This document shows positions 14,601 through 26,800 of a stretch of DNA of 64,000 nt, piece by piece (the first letter of the stretch is position 1; each line of letters opens with the position of its first letter). Position numbers and translations under genes: made by a program. The stretch lies in the NCBI GenBank assembly GCA_012845835.1, contig JABAKD010000028.1, positions 14,598,063 to 14,662,062 on the forward strand, in the 5' to 3' direction. The notes beneath the pieces were generated by a model. The model was given only the letters and a program-made list of their open reading frames with translations. It made no database searches and was not told the origin of the DNA. Source of the stretch: Undaria pinnatifida (lineage: Eukaryota > Sar > Phaeophyceae > Laminariales > Alariaceae).

Positions 14601-17600
14601 CCGGCTCGGCACTCATCCAAAGGTGATACACGACGTCTTGCCATTCCTTCCAAAGGCGATACCTGTGACTCAAGCCTGTCTCAAGCGGACGAGTTGCCTC
14701 GGCTATGCATGTGCAGTACCTTGTTTTATTTGTTCCTAAGAGGCGTTATTCGATCCCAGAGTTATCCTGCAGCGATTGCGACATAGTCTATACTGTTTCT
14801 TCACCTATGCACTGGTATGTGCAGTACCTTGTTTTATTTATTCCTATGAGGACTTGCTCCACTCCAAAAAGTTATCCTGCAGCGAGTACGAGGTGACATA
14901 CGGACTATTCTTTTCATTTCCGCCAACGAGCTTCTCGCTCGTCCTTAGGCAAAAAGGCAAAAAGGCAAAAAAGGCAAAAAAGGCAAAAAGGGGGCACCTG
15001 CGCCGCGATAGGGTGGCGCGTTCGGCCTGAGCACTTCGAATTAGTGTGTATCCTCATCTCAACGGCTACCCAACATCGTTGCAATATAATGTTGTGTGTT
15101 GTCCATATGATATTTTACTCAATTTAATCAAACACGTCAGCTGTGAGTTCGATCAATTTCAAGGTCGATACTCATCTTTGTAAGCTGCGTGATACTCCGG
15201 CCGCGCGTTAGATGCACTACTCTTTGAAGATAAAGTACCTTGCATGGGTTCATGCCCCCGCTGGATGCCGCCAGGGTCAACACGACAAGTTTAGTAAGGA
15301 GCGGTTTCGGTCCTACAACTATTTCGAGCACTGATACTAAATGACATGAGATGATCATGATTTTCGTTGTATATCTAGGCGATGGGATTGCTGATCCGGT
15401 TGCGCTTTCGACCCATCTCGCGGTAGGGGTGCCGCAGAAATTTCTAAGAATTTTCTGAGCTCTTAAAATGAGGAACATCAACATCAACATCAACATCACC
15501 CGAAACATGACGCCGAAGACGTTCGTTCGCGCAACCCGACCAAGCTTCAACGCCCTCACTAGTCCTTAACCAAGTCAATAAAGCAATACAAATGATACCT
15601 GATACTCACTCGTGAAATGATTGTTCGCCTACCGTAGCCGACGGTTCGTCACTTGAGGAGGTCGACCAATCAGAAGGCCACAAGCACCATATGCCCCAAC
15701 AACTGCAGCCCCTACCATTAGTACCGTGGATGACTCTTCCTAAACATTTTTGGCAACGGCGGTGCTCGGGTGGCTTGGTGTTGATTGGTTTCAGACCTGC
15801 TCCAAGGAGGAGCATCACAACTCTATGAAAGTACCTGGTAGCTGCTTCGTCCATCGTAGCAGTCACCGTGAAACATGCTTGCGTACCGGTCTGGGTCCAA
15901 ATAGATGGCACTTTTGGAGGTGCTCAAGAGATAACAAACGATAACAAGGTGGCGTATGTTCAGACTCAGATTAGCACCAGCATTCGCTTTGTTTTATGTC
16001 TCTGTATTTTCAGCAGCAGTACAGTCAGTACCTGGCATGGCCAAAATGGCATTCGTTTTTAACAATGTTTTCAACGACCAAATGTTATTCTTGTATACTC
16101 GCCTTGGCCTATATTCTTACAGCCGTTAGTGCTGTGCCTTGGCAGACGACAATACCGGCACTAAACTGGGACCCCGAACTGTCCCGGGATGGTGCAGTAC
16201 AGTACCATGAAGGACGAGCAAGGTCATGACAAGCGATTACCACCGCACCAAACTGGGCCACGGCACTAAAGGGTACAGCACTAACGTGGGACCACGACGT
16301 TAGTGGGGATGCTTACCTAACTTGTTTTTCATCCTCCTGCAGCCCCGTTTACGGGAACAAAACCGTCCAAATTGGAAAAGGGTGGACAAAGACCAATGTC
16401 GTTGTACTGCACCTCCGTTGGCTAAAGCATGCTCACGCTCGCTATTGCTCCGTGTGCTGCCACAGGATGCACCGCTGCCGACTGGAACAAGCTCACGACC
16501 ATGTTTTGGGTTATTCCCAAGGCGGGTGGGGAACGCAAAACCTAAAGCTTAAGCTCACCGCTCTCTTTTGTTTTTCTCCATTTTTGTGCCGTGTGCCAAT
16601 TTATCTCGATATGCCTCGATATGCCTCGATATGCCTCGATATGCCTTTAGGATGCACCTCTGTAGGCGGAGGAGAAGCGGGAGGAGGAGGAGAACCGGCG
16701 GGGAGACGGGCGTTACGTCCGGTACCGCAGGAGGACGGGGAGGCGAAGGGTCTAAGTGGAAGCAATACTTCTCACGCTCTTTTCGTCGACAAACCCGAAG
16801 GAACCCTACCAGCAAGGTATGTAGAAGGCGATATCGACACACTATCCAGATTTTTTGAAAGCCGTTCAATTCAACTGTGTACGCATCGGCCATTACACCT
16901 ATCAATTACACCTATCAATTACACCTATCAATTGCAGGTATCATTATTATCATTGTGTTGTCTTCACATCACATCAGTTATTTCTACACAGCGACATCAT
17001 CGGCACACGGTGCACACGGTGCACACGGTGTCCGTCCTAATAATGATGTTACCTCCAAGAGAGATAATTTTTTGTGGTCACAGACTATGAAACCGAGAAA
17101 CCAAAATAATCGCAGCACTTAAGGCTATACTTCGAAGTATCGACAAACTATTGGGGAGTTTCAGAAGCCATTGAATCTTAACCGCGTACAAGTCGGCAGT
17201 TACACCAAATTTGGCGCCACGACACATGTCGCAAGAGGAGTTTTTCAGTGGTAGCAATTATCGGTATCCTTGAACATATAAATATCACCAAGGAATTGGA
17301 TGAGGGCTTCTGGCCCCAAGCGCGGGGGCCTCGCCCAGGAAAAACCATCATGTTGAGTGCGCACTCACGCGTCGACCGCCCCACCAGTTGTAAGAATGCG
17401 TTGACTCTAACATGCGCGAGGATCGAAACGCCAAATCATCATTGCTGTTCTTAAGTTTTCGTCGTGGCACGTTGCTGTTTTGGGCGCCAGATCTCGCACG
17501 AGGACTATCGCCACATTCCGACCGATCTCGGAGGGAGCGTACGAGTTTTCGTTCCTTTGCCAGGTGGGGCTTTTCGGTGTACACAGAGCCAAGATGACAG

Positions 17601-20600
17601 ACTTTGCCGTGAGCCGCGCGATGTTGTTTTCCCGTTTGTCTTCGTGGTGACAGTTAGTGTCGGTCCGCATGCCGATACTGGGGATGGTGTTCCTTCAAGT
17701 AATGTATTCGTAGTTTTGGAATTAATCGAGGGTCGGTTAATTGAGCTTTTTCCTTGTTAGAGAAGACGATACGCAAACAAACTGTGCCTTGTACCCTTGT
17801 GCCCATTGGTGTTTGTACAGCTCTTCACGGTACGGAACGGTACGGAGCACTCCAACCGCATCGTTCAACCACGGCACTGCCTTCCCCTCCTTCACCAAAA
17901 ACGTTCGCCACCATTCTGCGATGAAAGCCGTCAGGAGACACACTCTCATCCCTTGGCAGACGGAAAAAAATTCCTCAGTTTTGCCTTGCCTTTCGCCAAA
18001 CTACTGCACCTACGTGCGTAAAAATAAAGAACGTTTTGCCTAAATATTATTATGTGAAAGATTAGTAGATGTTCGTACAGAGTGACGAGTTTTCCCAGAG
18101 GAACACTCGGCGCTTCGCCCTTGATAGTGCGCACGTTTTGTCCTGGTTTACTATACTGTGTTTCCTAGCGTATTTGTCCTACATCGTTTTCTTTGTCCCC
18201 TCGAAGGTTTCGCTGGTCAGCCGTACGGAAGACATCAGCAGTCCACGCATGTATTGCAAAATCCATAACCCAATAGAGCACCTTCACGGCATGAACCCCT
18301 CCAGACGCAACAATCAACCATGTTACTCCCCTCCCCAACCACCCAGAAACGTCCACCGCCTCTCCCCATCGTTTGGGTTCCTTCAAAGGTTTCCTTTGTC
18401 AACAGCACCGGGGACATAAGCAGTCTACCCTAACTCCAGACTGAGGTGGCCAAGCAGGGTCACACGGCGCGGGCGTCCGTGGCTTGGCCATAGATGACAT
18501 ATGTTCGGTGCATGTTAGCTATGCAGCACTACCCCCTAGACCGCTTAGTCATGGTGACTGAGTGGTTAGCGGATAGTGCTCTAGAGCTAACTGTGCCCGA
18601 TAAATGCCCTGTGCACCCCTAAGGTGACGTGCGCCCAAAGGCATCGTTCAACCATGTTGCTCTCCTCCCCCCTTCACGCAAACCGCCTTCCACCGACCCA
18701 CACTGCTTTTTTTTTGTGTGACGAAGGTCTCCCTTGTCAACCGTACTGGAGATGAGAACAGTCCATTCCGTCATCAGATTGAGATGGCCGAGCAGGGTCA
18801 CAAGGCGAGAGCATCCGCAGCGCGGCTAGAGGATGTGGGAGCAGTAGCGGCTCCAGCACGTGCAACTACCAACACGGACCGTGGTGCTGTGGGCAAACTG
18901 GGGCGCGAGGAGGGAGGGATGATGCCACTACGGTGCAGCGTCAGCGGCAGGCAAGCGACAAATACACACCGGTATATTTTAGGGTTGATATATGTATATT
19001 GTTGGCACAGGGTAACAAACCATTTCCAGTGCATCTCGCAAAACCCAAAAGCACAAAAACAGGGTATCCTCTGGCGAGGCGTGAAAATGACCGCGCTACC
19101 GTAGACTTAGTCCGAGCGTCATTGGAAGAGAAAAAAAACCAAACTAATATGCATACTTGAACTAAAATACAAAAGACATACAAGTACCAAAATACAGTAC
19201 ATACTAAAAAATACCAGCACCAAACTACATGCTATAATAATACTAGAATACATACTAAAACACATACAACAATACAAGTGGAGCTCCCACTTACTTGAGC
19301 TAATCCTGACCCTAATCCTTGCCCTAAGTATGACCAAACTCGATGCAATTATTGCTGTTGTGCGAAGGGCGTCATTCCCATCAGTGGTCTTCCGTGATGT
19401 ACGCATGACGAGAGAGGGGGGCGAGCACGTGCCGGGATCGTCCCCGCGAAGCCTATGGGCTGCTCTGTCCTTATCCACAATCAACGACATGCTCAGCAAG
19501 CCGTTGTCCGAGGAGGAAGTCAAGTTTAACCAGGTAATACATCCTTCGTACCTTAGTAGGAGGGGTACTAACCAGGTGGGGTGTCTGTGGGAGAGAAGCG
19601 GTTAGAGGGTACAGTGTTCTTTATGGGGGGGTTTCAGTGCATCCGGGTGATGTGTCGTGAGAGCGGGTCATCCCCATGAAGTCTGCGGGCTGCCCTTTCG
19701 TTCTCGACCATCACCATCACGCCAAGCAAGCTCTTATCCGAGGAGAAAGTCAAGATTAACGCCTTTGCAGCTGAGAATTGGTTTTTTCTGGATACATTAC
19801 TTGGATTTAGTATAGATAGGGAGGGGTTAACCCAGTCAGGCGCGTGCTACCGTGGGGCAGCACGTTTTTTCGACAAATTATTGTTTTTGCGTGGCGGCTT
19901 ACTCATTTGTTGATTGTGTTAGATGGTTGGCCATACCATTGACCACACATCCCTTTCGAGACAAAGCCTATGGTCGGGGGGCGGGGGGAGGGGGGGGGAC
20001 TTACAGTGCTCCATACGGAGAGTGTGAAGTTTGGACAGGTGATATGTCGCGAGGGGGGGTTTCAACCAGGAGGGATGTCGTGAGAGGAGAGTTTTAGCCA
20101 GGTGGGATGTCGTCGTGGGGGGGGGACCTCTAAGCAGGCGATGTGTCGTAGGTGGGAGCTCTAACCAGATAAGATGTCGTGAAGGAGAGCTTAGAGTGTT
20201 CTTCGTACTTCTGCCAAGAATTTTGCAAGAGTTGCATTCTGCAAACCTGCGTTAATTTTGTTTTTGACGCGTGCTGCGTCACGGGCAGCACGTTTTGGCC
20301 GGAATGTTTGTATCTCACCGATGGAGGCTCTTCAACTGACTAGCAAACCAATGTCAAGGCACTATAAATTTGTGCTTGGCAGCATTATAAGTTGTGCACC
20401 GGTGGCCGCTTCAACGCCTCCACAACTGGAAACCCGTGTTTGGGGACAAGTCAATTGAAATTTGTGTTGGACGCGACTACGATAGGGGTCGCACTTTGTT
20501 TTTGGTTGAAAAAAAACTGAAATGACGGGGCTACTTAACCCGAAGCCGTCGCAATTTCATTTTGCAAGATGTTTGCAAGATGTTTGCAAGATGGTTGCAA

Positions 20601-20736
20601 GATGATTGCAAGATGTTTCTTTCAATACCTATGCCGTGGAACTGATTGATTGGTTGATTGATTGATTGATTGGTGGATTGATTGATTGGTTGATTGGTTG
20701 ATTGGTTGGTGATTGATTGATTGATTGGTTGGTTGG

Positions 20737-20811
<75 letters not shown>

Positions 20812-23800
20812 CTTGATTGTTTGATTGATTGATTGGGAAGCACGTTAATGTTTTCGAAAACAATCAATCAGTTTTTGCCTCAGGGAGGTATACTATTGTG
20901 CTATTATGCTATGAATAGTATTAACAGACTGTTATGGTATTGATAGTATCAATAGACTATTGTACTGTGAATAGTTTCAACAGACTATTATGCTATTAAT
21001 GGTATCAATAGACCATTATGCCATTGATAGTATCAATACTTTATCACAGTAGTTCATCAAGTGAAGAGCCTCAGCAAAAACAATGGTTGGTGCATCTCTA
21101 TGGAAACCTGTTATGGGGGGGGCAAGTTACTTCGATCTGCTGCCGGGAGGGGTTTTGGGGCTCTAAAGGCGTTGAGGAGCCATAGTGCCTCGGGGGGGCA
21201 GGGTGCCATATACATAAACGCCTCGTATCAAAATTGGCCCTTCTTAAGGGACCTATTTCCTTTGTAGTGGACTCGACCGTTCATCTAGTACTTGGGGAGC
21301 ACGTACATCACTCGTTTTCTATGTGGCGTTTTTCGGACGGGAGACATTGTTGTGGGCCCTTCCAAGCGAACTGTGGCCATTTATTGAGCGCTGCGCTCGC
21401 AAACAAGGGACAAGGTCCTACAGAAAAGTGAGAAATAGGGCGTGAAGAAATTTTAGACGCTTCCTATGCCGCTTTTCTTATCGCGGGATCCTTTAACAGG
21501 ATCAACATAGCGTAACTGCAACGTTTGTTCTCCATGTGGTCCTCTTTATGCAGGAGTCTTCTCCTGATACTTCGCAGCTGCCACGGTTCGACGTCCCTTT
21601 CGTCCCTTCTGCTATTGGTTGCGGGCCGGTGGTCATCACTCTGCAGGTAAAGCATTGCACACGTCGGGCAGGTCACCGATTTCCACCTGACGATCTAGCT
21701 CTTTCAGGTAATATCGTGTGGTCTAGCTCATGTTATCTGGAGGGACTCCGTACGATCTGCATGATCTAGCACTTTTTCCAGAGTTGGATCTGTAGTCTTT
21801 ACGCATACAGATCCTGTTCCTGCACAGCACACCATCTCGTAACGCCAGATACATGACTATTTTATTGTAGATTATCTATATGATGTATATGATGTATATT
21901 ATATTTATGATCTACATGATCTGTATGATCTAGATCGTCATCTGTCTGAAGTGTGAAATATTGATTCTGGTGAGTTACAGCAGTGGTGATGCATGCCGAG
22001 TAAGTGGCGATTCATGCTGAACTATTGGCGATTCATTCTGAATTTAGTGGTATTCATGCCGAATCAGTGGTGATTCATGCTGAATTTGGTGGCGATTCAC
22101 GCCGAATGAGTGGTGATTCATGCTAAAGTTCGTAATGACTTATCGTGAATTAGTACGAGCTATTCATGCCGGTGCCAATAGCGTTAAGGCTGGGCCTTCA
22201 GATCTCGCCTCCAGATCTCGAGAAATAATCCGCCGATAGATCGCTTGGAGATGCCGACAGATAGCATGTGTCTCGCGCCTGGCTACTAGATTATCTCCGA
22301 CATTCAGCTGAACAAAGAAAAGCAAACGGTTACATACGGCCTGAGCGGTAGCAGGCCCACAGCAACGAACCGCAACCCCCAAGAGTGGAAAATTTGCTTA
22401 ACCGTTAGCAGAAATGTTTACCTTCGGCCTCCTCACATTCGCCGCCACGACATGCCGTGTGGCATGCCGTGTGACATGCCGTGTGACATGCCGTGTGATA
22501 TGCCGTGTGCATTGCAGAAACCTACGAAGAAACAACGTAGTAAGAAAAAAGGAAGACTGGTGCTCAAACCAATCAAAAGGTCCAAGATCTGATACACTGA
22601 CGTCCGTGTATAACGCACCCTCCCCCAAAATAAGAGCACAGGTCGTTGACTTTGTGTTTGTTACTTGGCGTCCTTGTGCTCTGTACATCCTTACTATGGC
22701 CTTCAACAGGTGTGCAATCCGGGACTGCTCCCAACCTCTGTGACGGTGAACTTGCCCAACGCAAAACCGGTTGAGATGGAAACGTGGGCGAACCAAGGGG
22801 AGCCTACAGCCGAGGTATATGATGACAACTGAGTGTTTTCTCATCTGGGTGTTGTTTATCTTATGATTTATATACGCGTTGGTTGTCTGAAGGTTGATTA
22901 TCTGAGCGGTGATAATCTGAGTGTTGCTTCTGTGAGCGCTGATTGTTGCTTCTGTGAGTGTTGATTGTCTGAGCGCTACTTATCTGCGTGTTGTGTATCT
23001 GCGTGTTGATTATGTGATTGTCGATTATCTGAGCAGTGAGTATCTGATCGTTTTTTCTAGGTGTTGATGTCTGGGGTATTGATTGTATGAGTGTTGATCT
23101 TCTGAGCGTCGCATATCTGATCGCTGAGTATCAGAGAGCTGATTATCTAAGCGTGGATTACATGAGTGTTGATTAACCGATTGATGATTGCGTCTATTAA
23201 CGCCGAGCGGATAGGTTTACACCCCGCGTTCCATGCGGTTGCTTTGACGAACTGATAGGACTGCGTTCCTGTAACAAACAGAAAAAAATCGTGCATACGT
23301 TTTTCTTGTTTAGTTTTATTTTGGTGTTTTCTTCTCTGTGGGAACATATTCGTAGGACTGATCGAGATTGAACCTCATCTGCACATTATGTGATGAAAAA
23401 ACAACAATACTACCAGGTACAGTACAGTACGTGACGGCGTGCAACAATTTGACAGACAAGAATGTCAGGGCATGAATAGAGTTGGAGACAAATATAAAGC
23501 ATCGCCTTTTTTTTCCTGAATGGAAAAGAATGTAAGACACACCCTGCCTTTCTGTACAATAATCATCCCAGCCTGGCCAGAAATAAGAGATTCTTAACTG
23601 GTGTCGCATTATGTACCATGTACGCATAACTATCATGCTGACATGATTATTTATCGTGTTTTTCCACCCGCAGAAGCTCCGGCAAAACGAAATCATTGAC
23701 AGGCTTAAAGCGTTTTCCATTACGCCCGACCCGGGCACCGTGATAGAAGTGTCGGCAGGCGAGAAACAGACGCTGAAGATTGCGTACAGTGCCGACTCGC

Positions 23801-26800
23801 TATTCTACGGGGGCGTCCACGATCTTCCCGTGCTGGTGAGTACAAAAAAAAGACAGAAAAAAATATCACGATGTACATGATCTGCAAGAAAGAGCCGAAT
23901 CAGACAGATCTGTGCAAGAGCCGTGTCGCACAGACTCCACCCGGACTTGTAACACGATCTACCATGTTCTTCAGGGATCGCCTGCCCTGAAAGTCACATT
24001 CATATTCTAGATTTTCTGATTTGTCTGAGATGTGAACACACGTCGGATGGGCCAGATCTCTTTCGACGATCTACCGTTACAGTAGAATATACCGAAGCTT
24101 CCAGGGCAGGTATAGCTCTGGTCAAGGTTGATCTGGATGGCCTTGATAGATGGCGTTGCCGGGTGGAAGACGGATGATCTGAATGGTCTGAATGATCTGC
24201 TATATATAGTATATATTCCCCAAATTGGATCTATCTGCCCTGTACTCAGATGATCCTGCATGAAAGAATGCCCTGTACTCAGATGATCCTGCATGAAAGA
24301 ATATGACGACATACATAGGATCTACATAGATTATTTAGATCGTGATCTGTCAGATGTGCAAAATACCACCAATTATGGAGGCGGGTTTCGGCACGGTGCG
24401 CCCAATTTTGCTGGCGCTCCTTCACTCGATAAACGTCTGTTTTGTCATACCTCGCCCAAACCTCTGCTGGGGATTGTACGTTCTGCCAAATGAGTTATTA
24501 ATAGGTGAGCATCAAGGAAGGCCGTCATTTTTGGCTCGATCTGAAAGGGACCACGGTGCCGCCCCAGTCCCCAATGGTCTACGTGCCTACAGGTGATAAT
24601 GGGTGATAATGCGTGATAATGGGTGATAATGGGTGATAATGGGTGATAATGGGTGGTAATGGGTGATAGTGGGTGATAATGGGTGATGATGGGTGGTAAT
24701 GGGTGATAATGAATGGGTGATAATGGGTGATAATGGGTGATAATGGGTGATAATGGGTGATAATGGGTGATAATGGGTGATAATGGGTGATAATGGGTGA
24801 TGATGGGTGATAATGGGTGATAACCCTGAAAACAACGAGTAAATTGTCAATTGTCGACTGCCCACCTATAGTCTAGTCTAATATCAGGTACCTGCTATAC
24901 CAGGTATTAATAGTATTATGGCACATGCCCTATTCTGCTCACTTTTGTTCTGTTGGTGTAATTGGTGTAATTGTTGTACCATGGTCATTGGTGTACCAAG
25001 GTAATTGTATAGTTTGGTGCTCATTCACCTGAGAAAGTTCGAGGCGAGATGAAACGCGGTGTACAGAGAGAGCGTTACTTACATAATAAGGGATTGATTC
25101 GTCTATTAATAGACCCATGCATGGGCATGAAGATCGCAAATAAATACCCAAGCATGGGCAGAGCGTTGACGGTCGGGGCGGACGGTGTTACTAACAACGC
25201 GATTCACGCACAACGCGATCACAACGTCGAAGCCGAAACGACGTGCGTTCATCTTTATCGCGCACAGGGTTCAGAATTACCACTGTTCAGTTTTTTACGC
25301 TCGTCGGTCTCCATCGAAATTTATGTGGGGGAAACTAAAACCGCAGTACGAATAACACTATGTAAAATCGTATCGCTTGGCATTACATTAACTCCAACAA
25401 GACATTTAACGCGCGTTTAACAGGTCTGCAGAGACACTACGTGCTGGATCCGGTAGCGGTTGGAACTCCCCTCAAGGAAGCCCCGCTGCAAATTACGGAG
25501 ATCCTAAACGTGGGCGACGCGCTTGTATCTTACCGAGTGGAAGGGCACGGCATCAGACGCGCGAACAGCTCCCAGGGTCACGGCATACCGGTGAGCCTAT
25601 CTATGGTTTCGTCTCCCTGGTAGTCCTCCTCCTATGTTGTAGTTTTCCAGCCATCCATATGTTTCTTCAGTACTACTACAGCGACAACTACACACTACAC
25701 GCCGCCATCACCGCCATCACCACCACCGCCGCCACGCATGGCCACAACCACCACTACCACCACCACCACAACCACCACGTACCACCTACCCATCTAGTAT
25801 TTGATATTTCGAACATATGTGAGTTTCTAATTTACACCGTACAAAGTATTAATATAACGGTAGGCGCCCGCTTCGATGATGGCTGCCACGACCACCGACT
25901 TCCGACACCAACGCAGATAGTTTGACGACACTTGCAAAGTATCCTGCTGCGCACGGTTAAATCTGCAATTCTCTCTCGTTCTAGAACACTTTTCTTGAAG
26001 CTGGTTTTTCAACCATTTTTCTCTGTACTACTTGGAGGGGTGGGCCAGCACTGGGGGGGGGGGAGTGGGAGCAATATGACCGACTTATTGTGGGAAGCCG
26101 TCTTGTTCATGCCAGGTTATGAGTGCTGTTCCCCAGTCGCGCCAAGAAACTTTGACCGACCGCCTTATATCGGGATACCGACATATATATATCGGCATAC
26201 CGCCTTATTGGGGAACCCCTGCTAAACTACTGCTGTGCTGCTGCTGTACTGCTGTACTGCTGCTGTACTGCTGTACTGCTGTACTGCTGCTGTACTGCTG
26301 TACTGCTGTACTGCTGCTGTACTGCTGTACTGCTGTACTGCTGCTGCATTGCTGTACTGCTGCTGTACTGCTGTACTGCTGCTGTACTGCTGTACTGCTG
26401 CTGTACTGCTGTACTGCTGCTGTACTGCTGTACTGCAATGTCAATGTGTCGACCTTGCGCTGTCTGTCAACGACGCAGGTATTCAGGCTGGAGAACAAAG
26501 AGGGTACAATACCGGGTGGCGGGGGTTCCGCATGTCTAAGATGGCGTTTCCTGCCGGTGGAAGCCAAAGAATACGTTCTTCGCGTCGCCGTCAGGACTAC
26601 GACGACGGCCATGGAGAAACACGACAGGCAGTTGGGAGAACATCCACAAGAACAGTTCATGGAGATTACGCTGAAAGGGGTCGGGTACGATCCTAGAACG
26701 TGTGACCCGCATAGGTGAGTGAAATATATGCTGAACCATTTAGGCGGATGCATGAATTGCTTCAATTGTGAGAAGTATTGGAAGCTTCCATGGAAGCGGT

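Noticed and set aside
16332-16540. Sequence after catcctcctgcag as an extra CFAP65 exon
   Set aside because: Exons 7 and 8 already join in phase and in family order. The frame here gives no ASH pattern.
20531-20867. Poly-Asn/Gln/Ser/Ile proteins
   Set aside because: Products of the TTGA tetranucleotide tract, which lacks stops in some frames.
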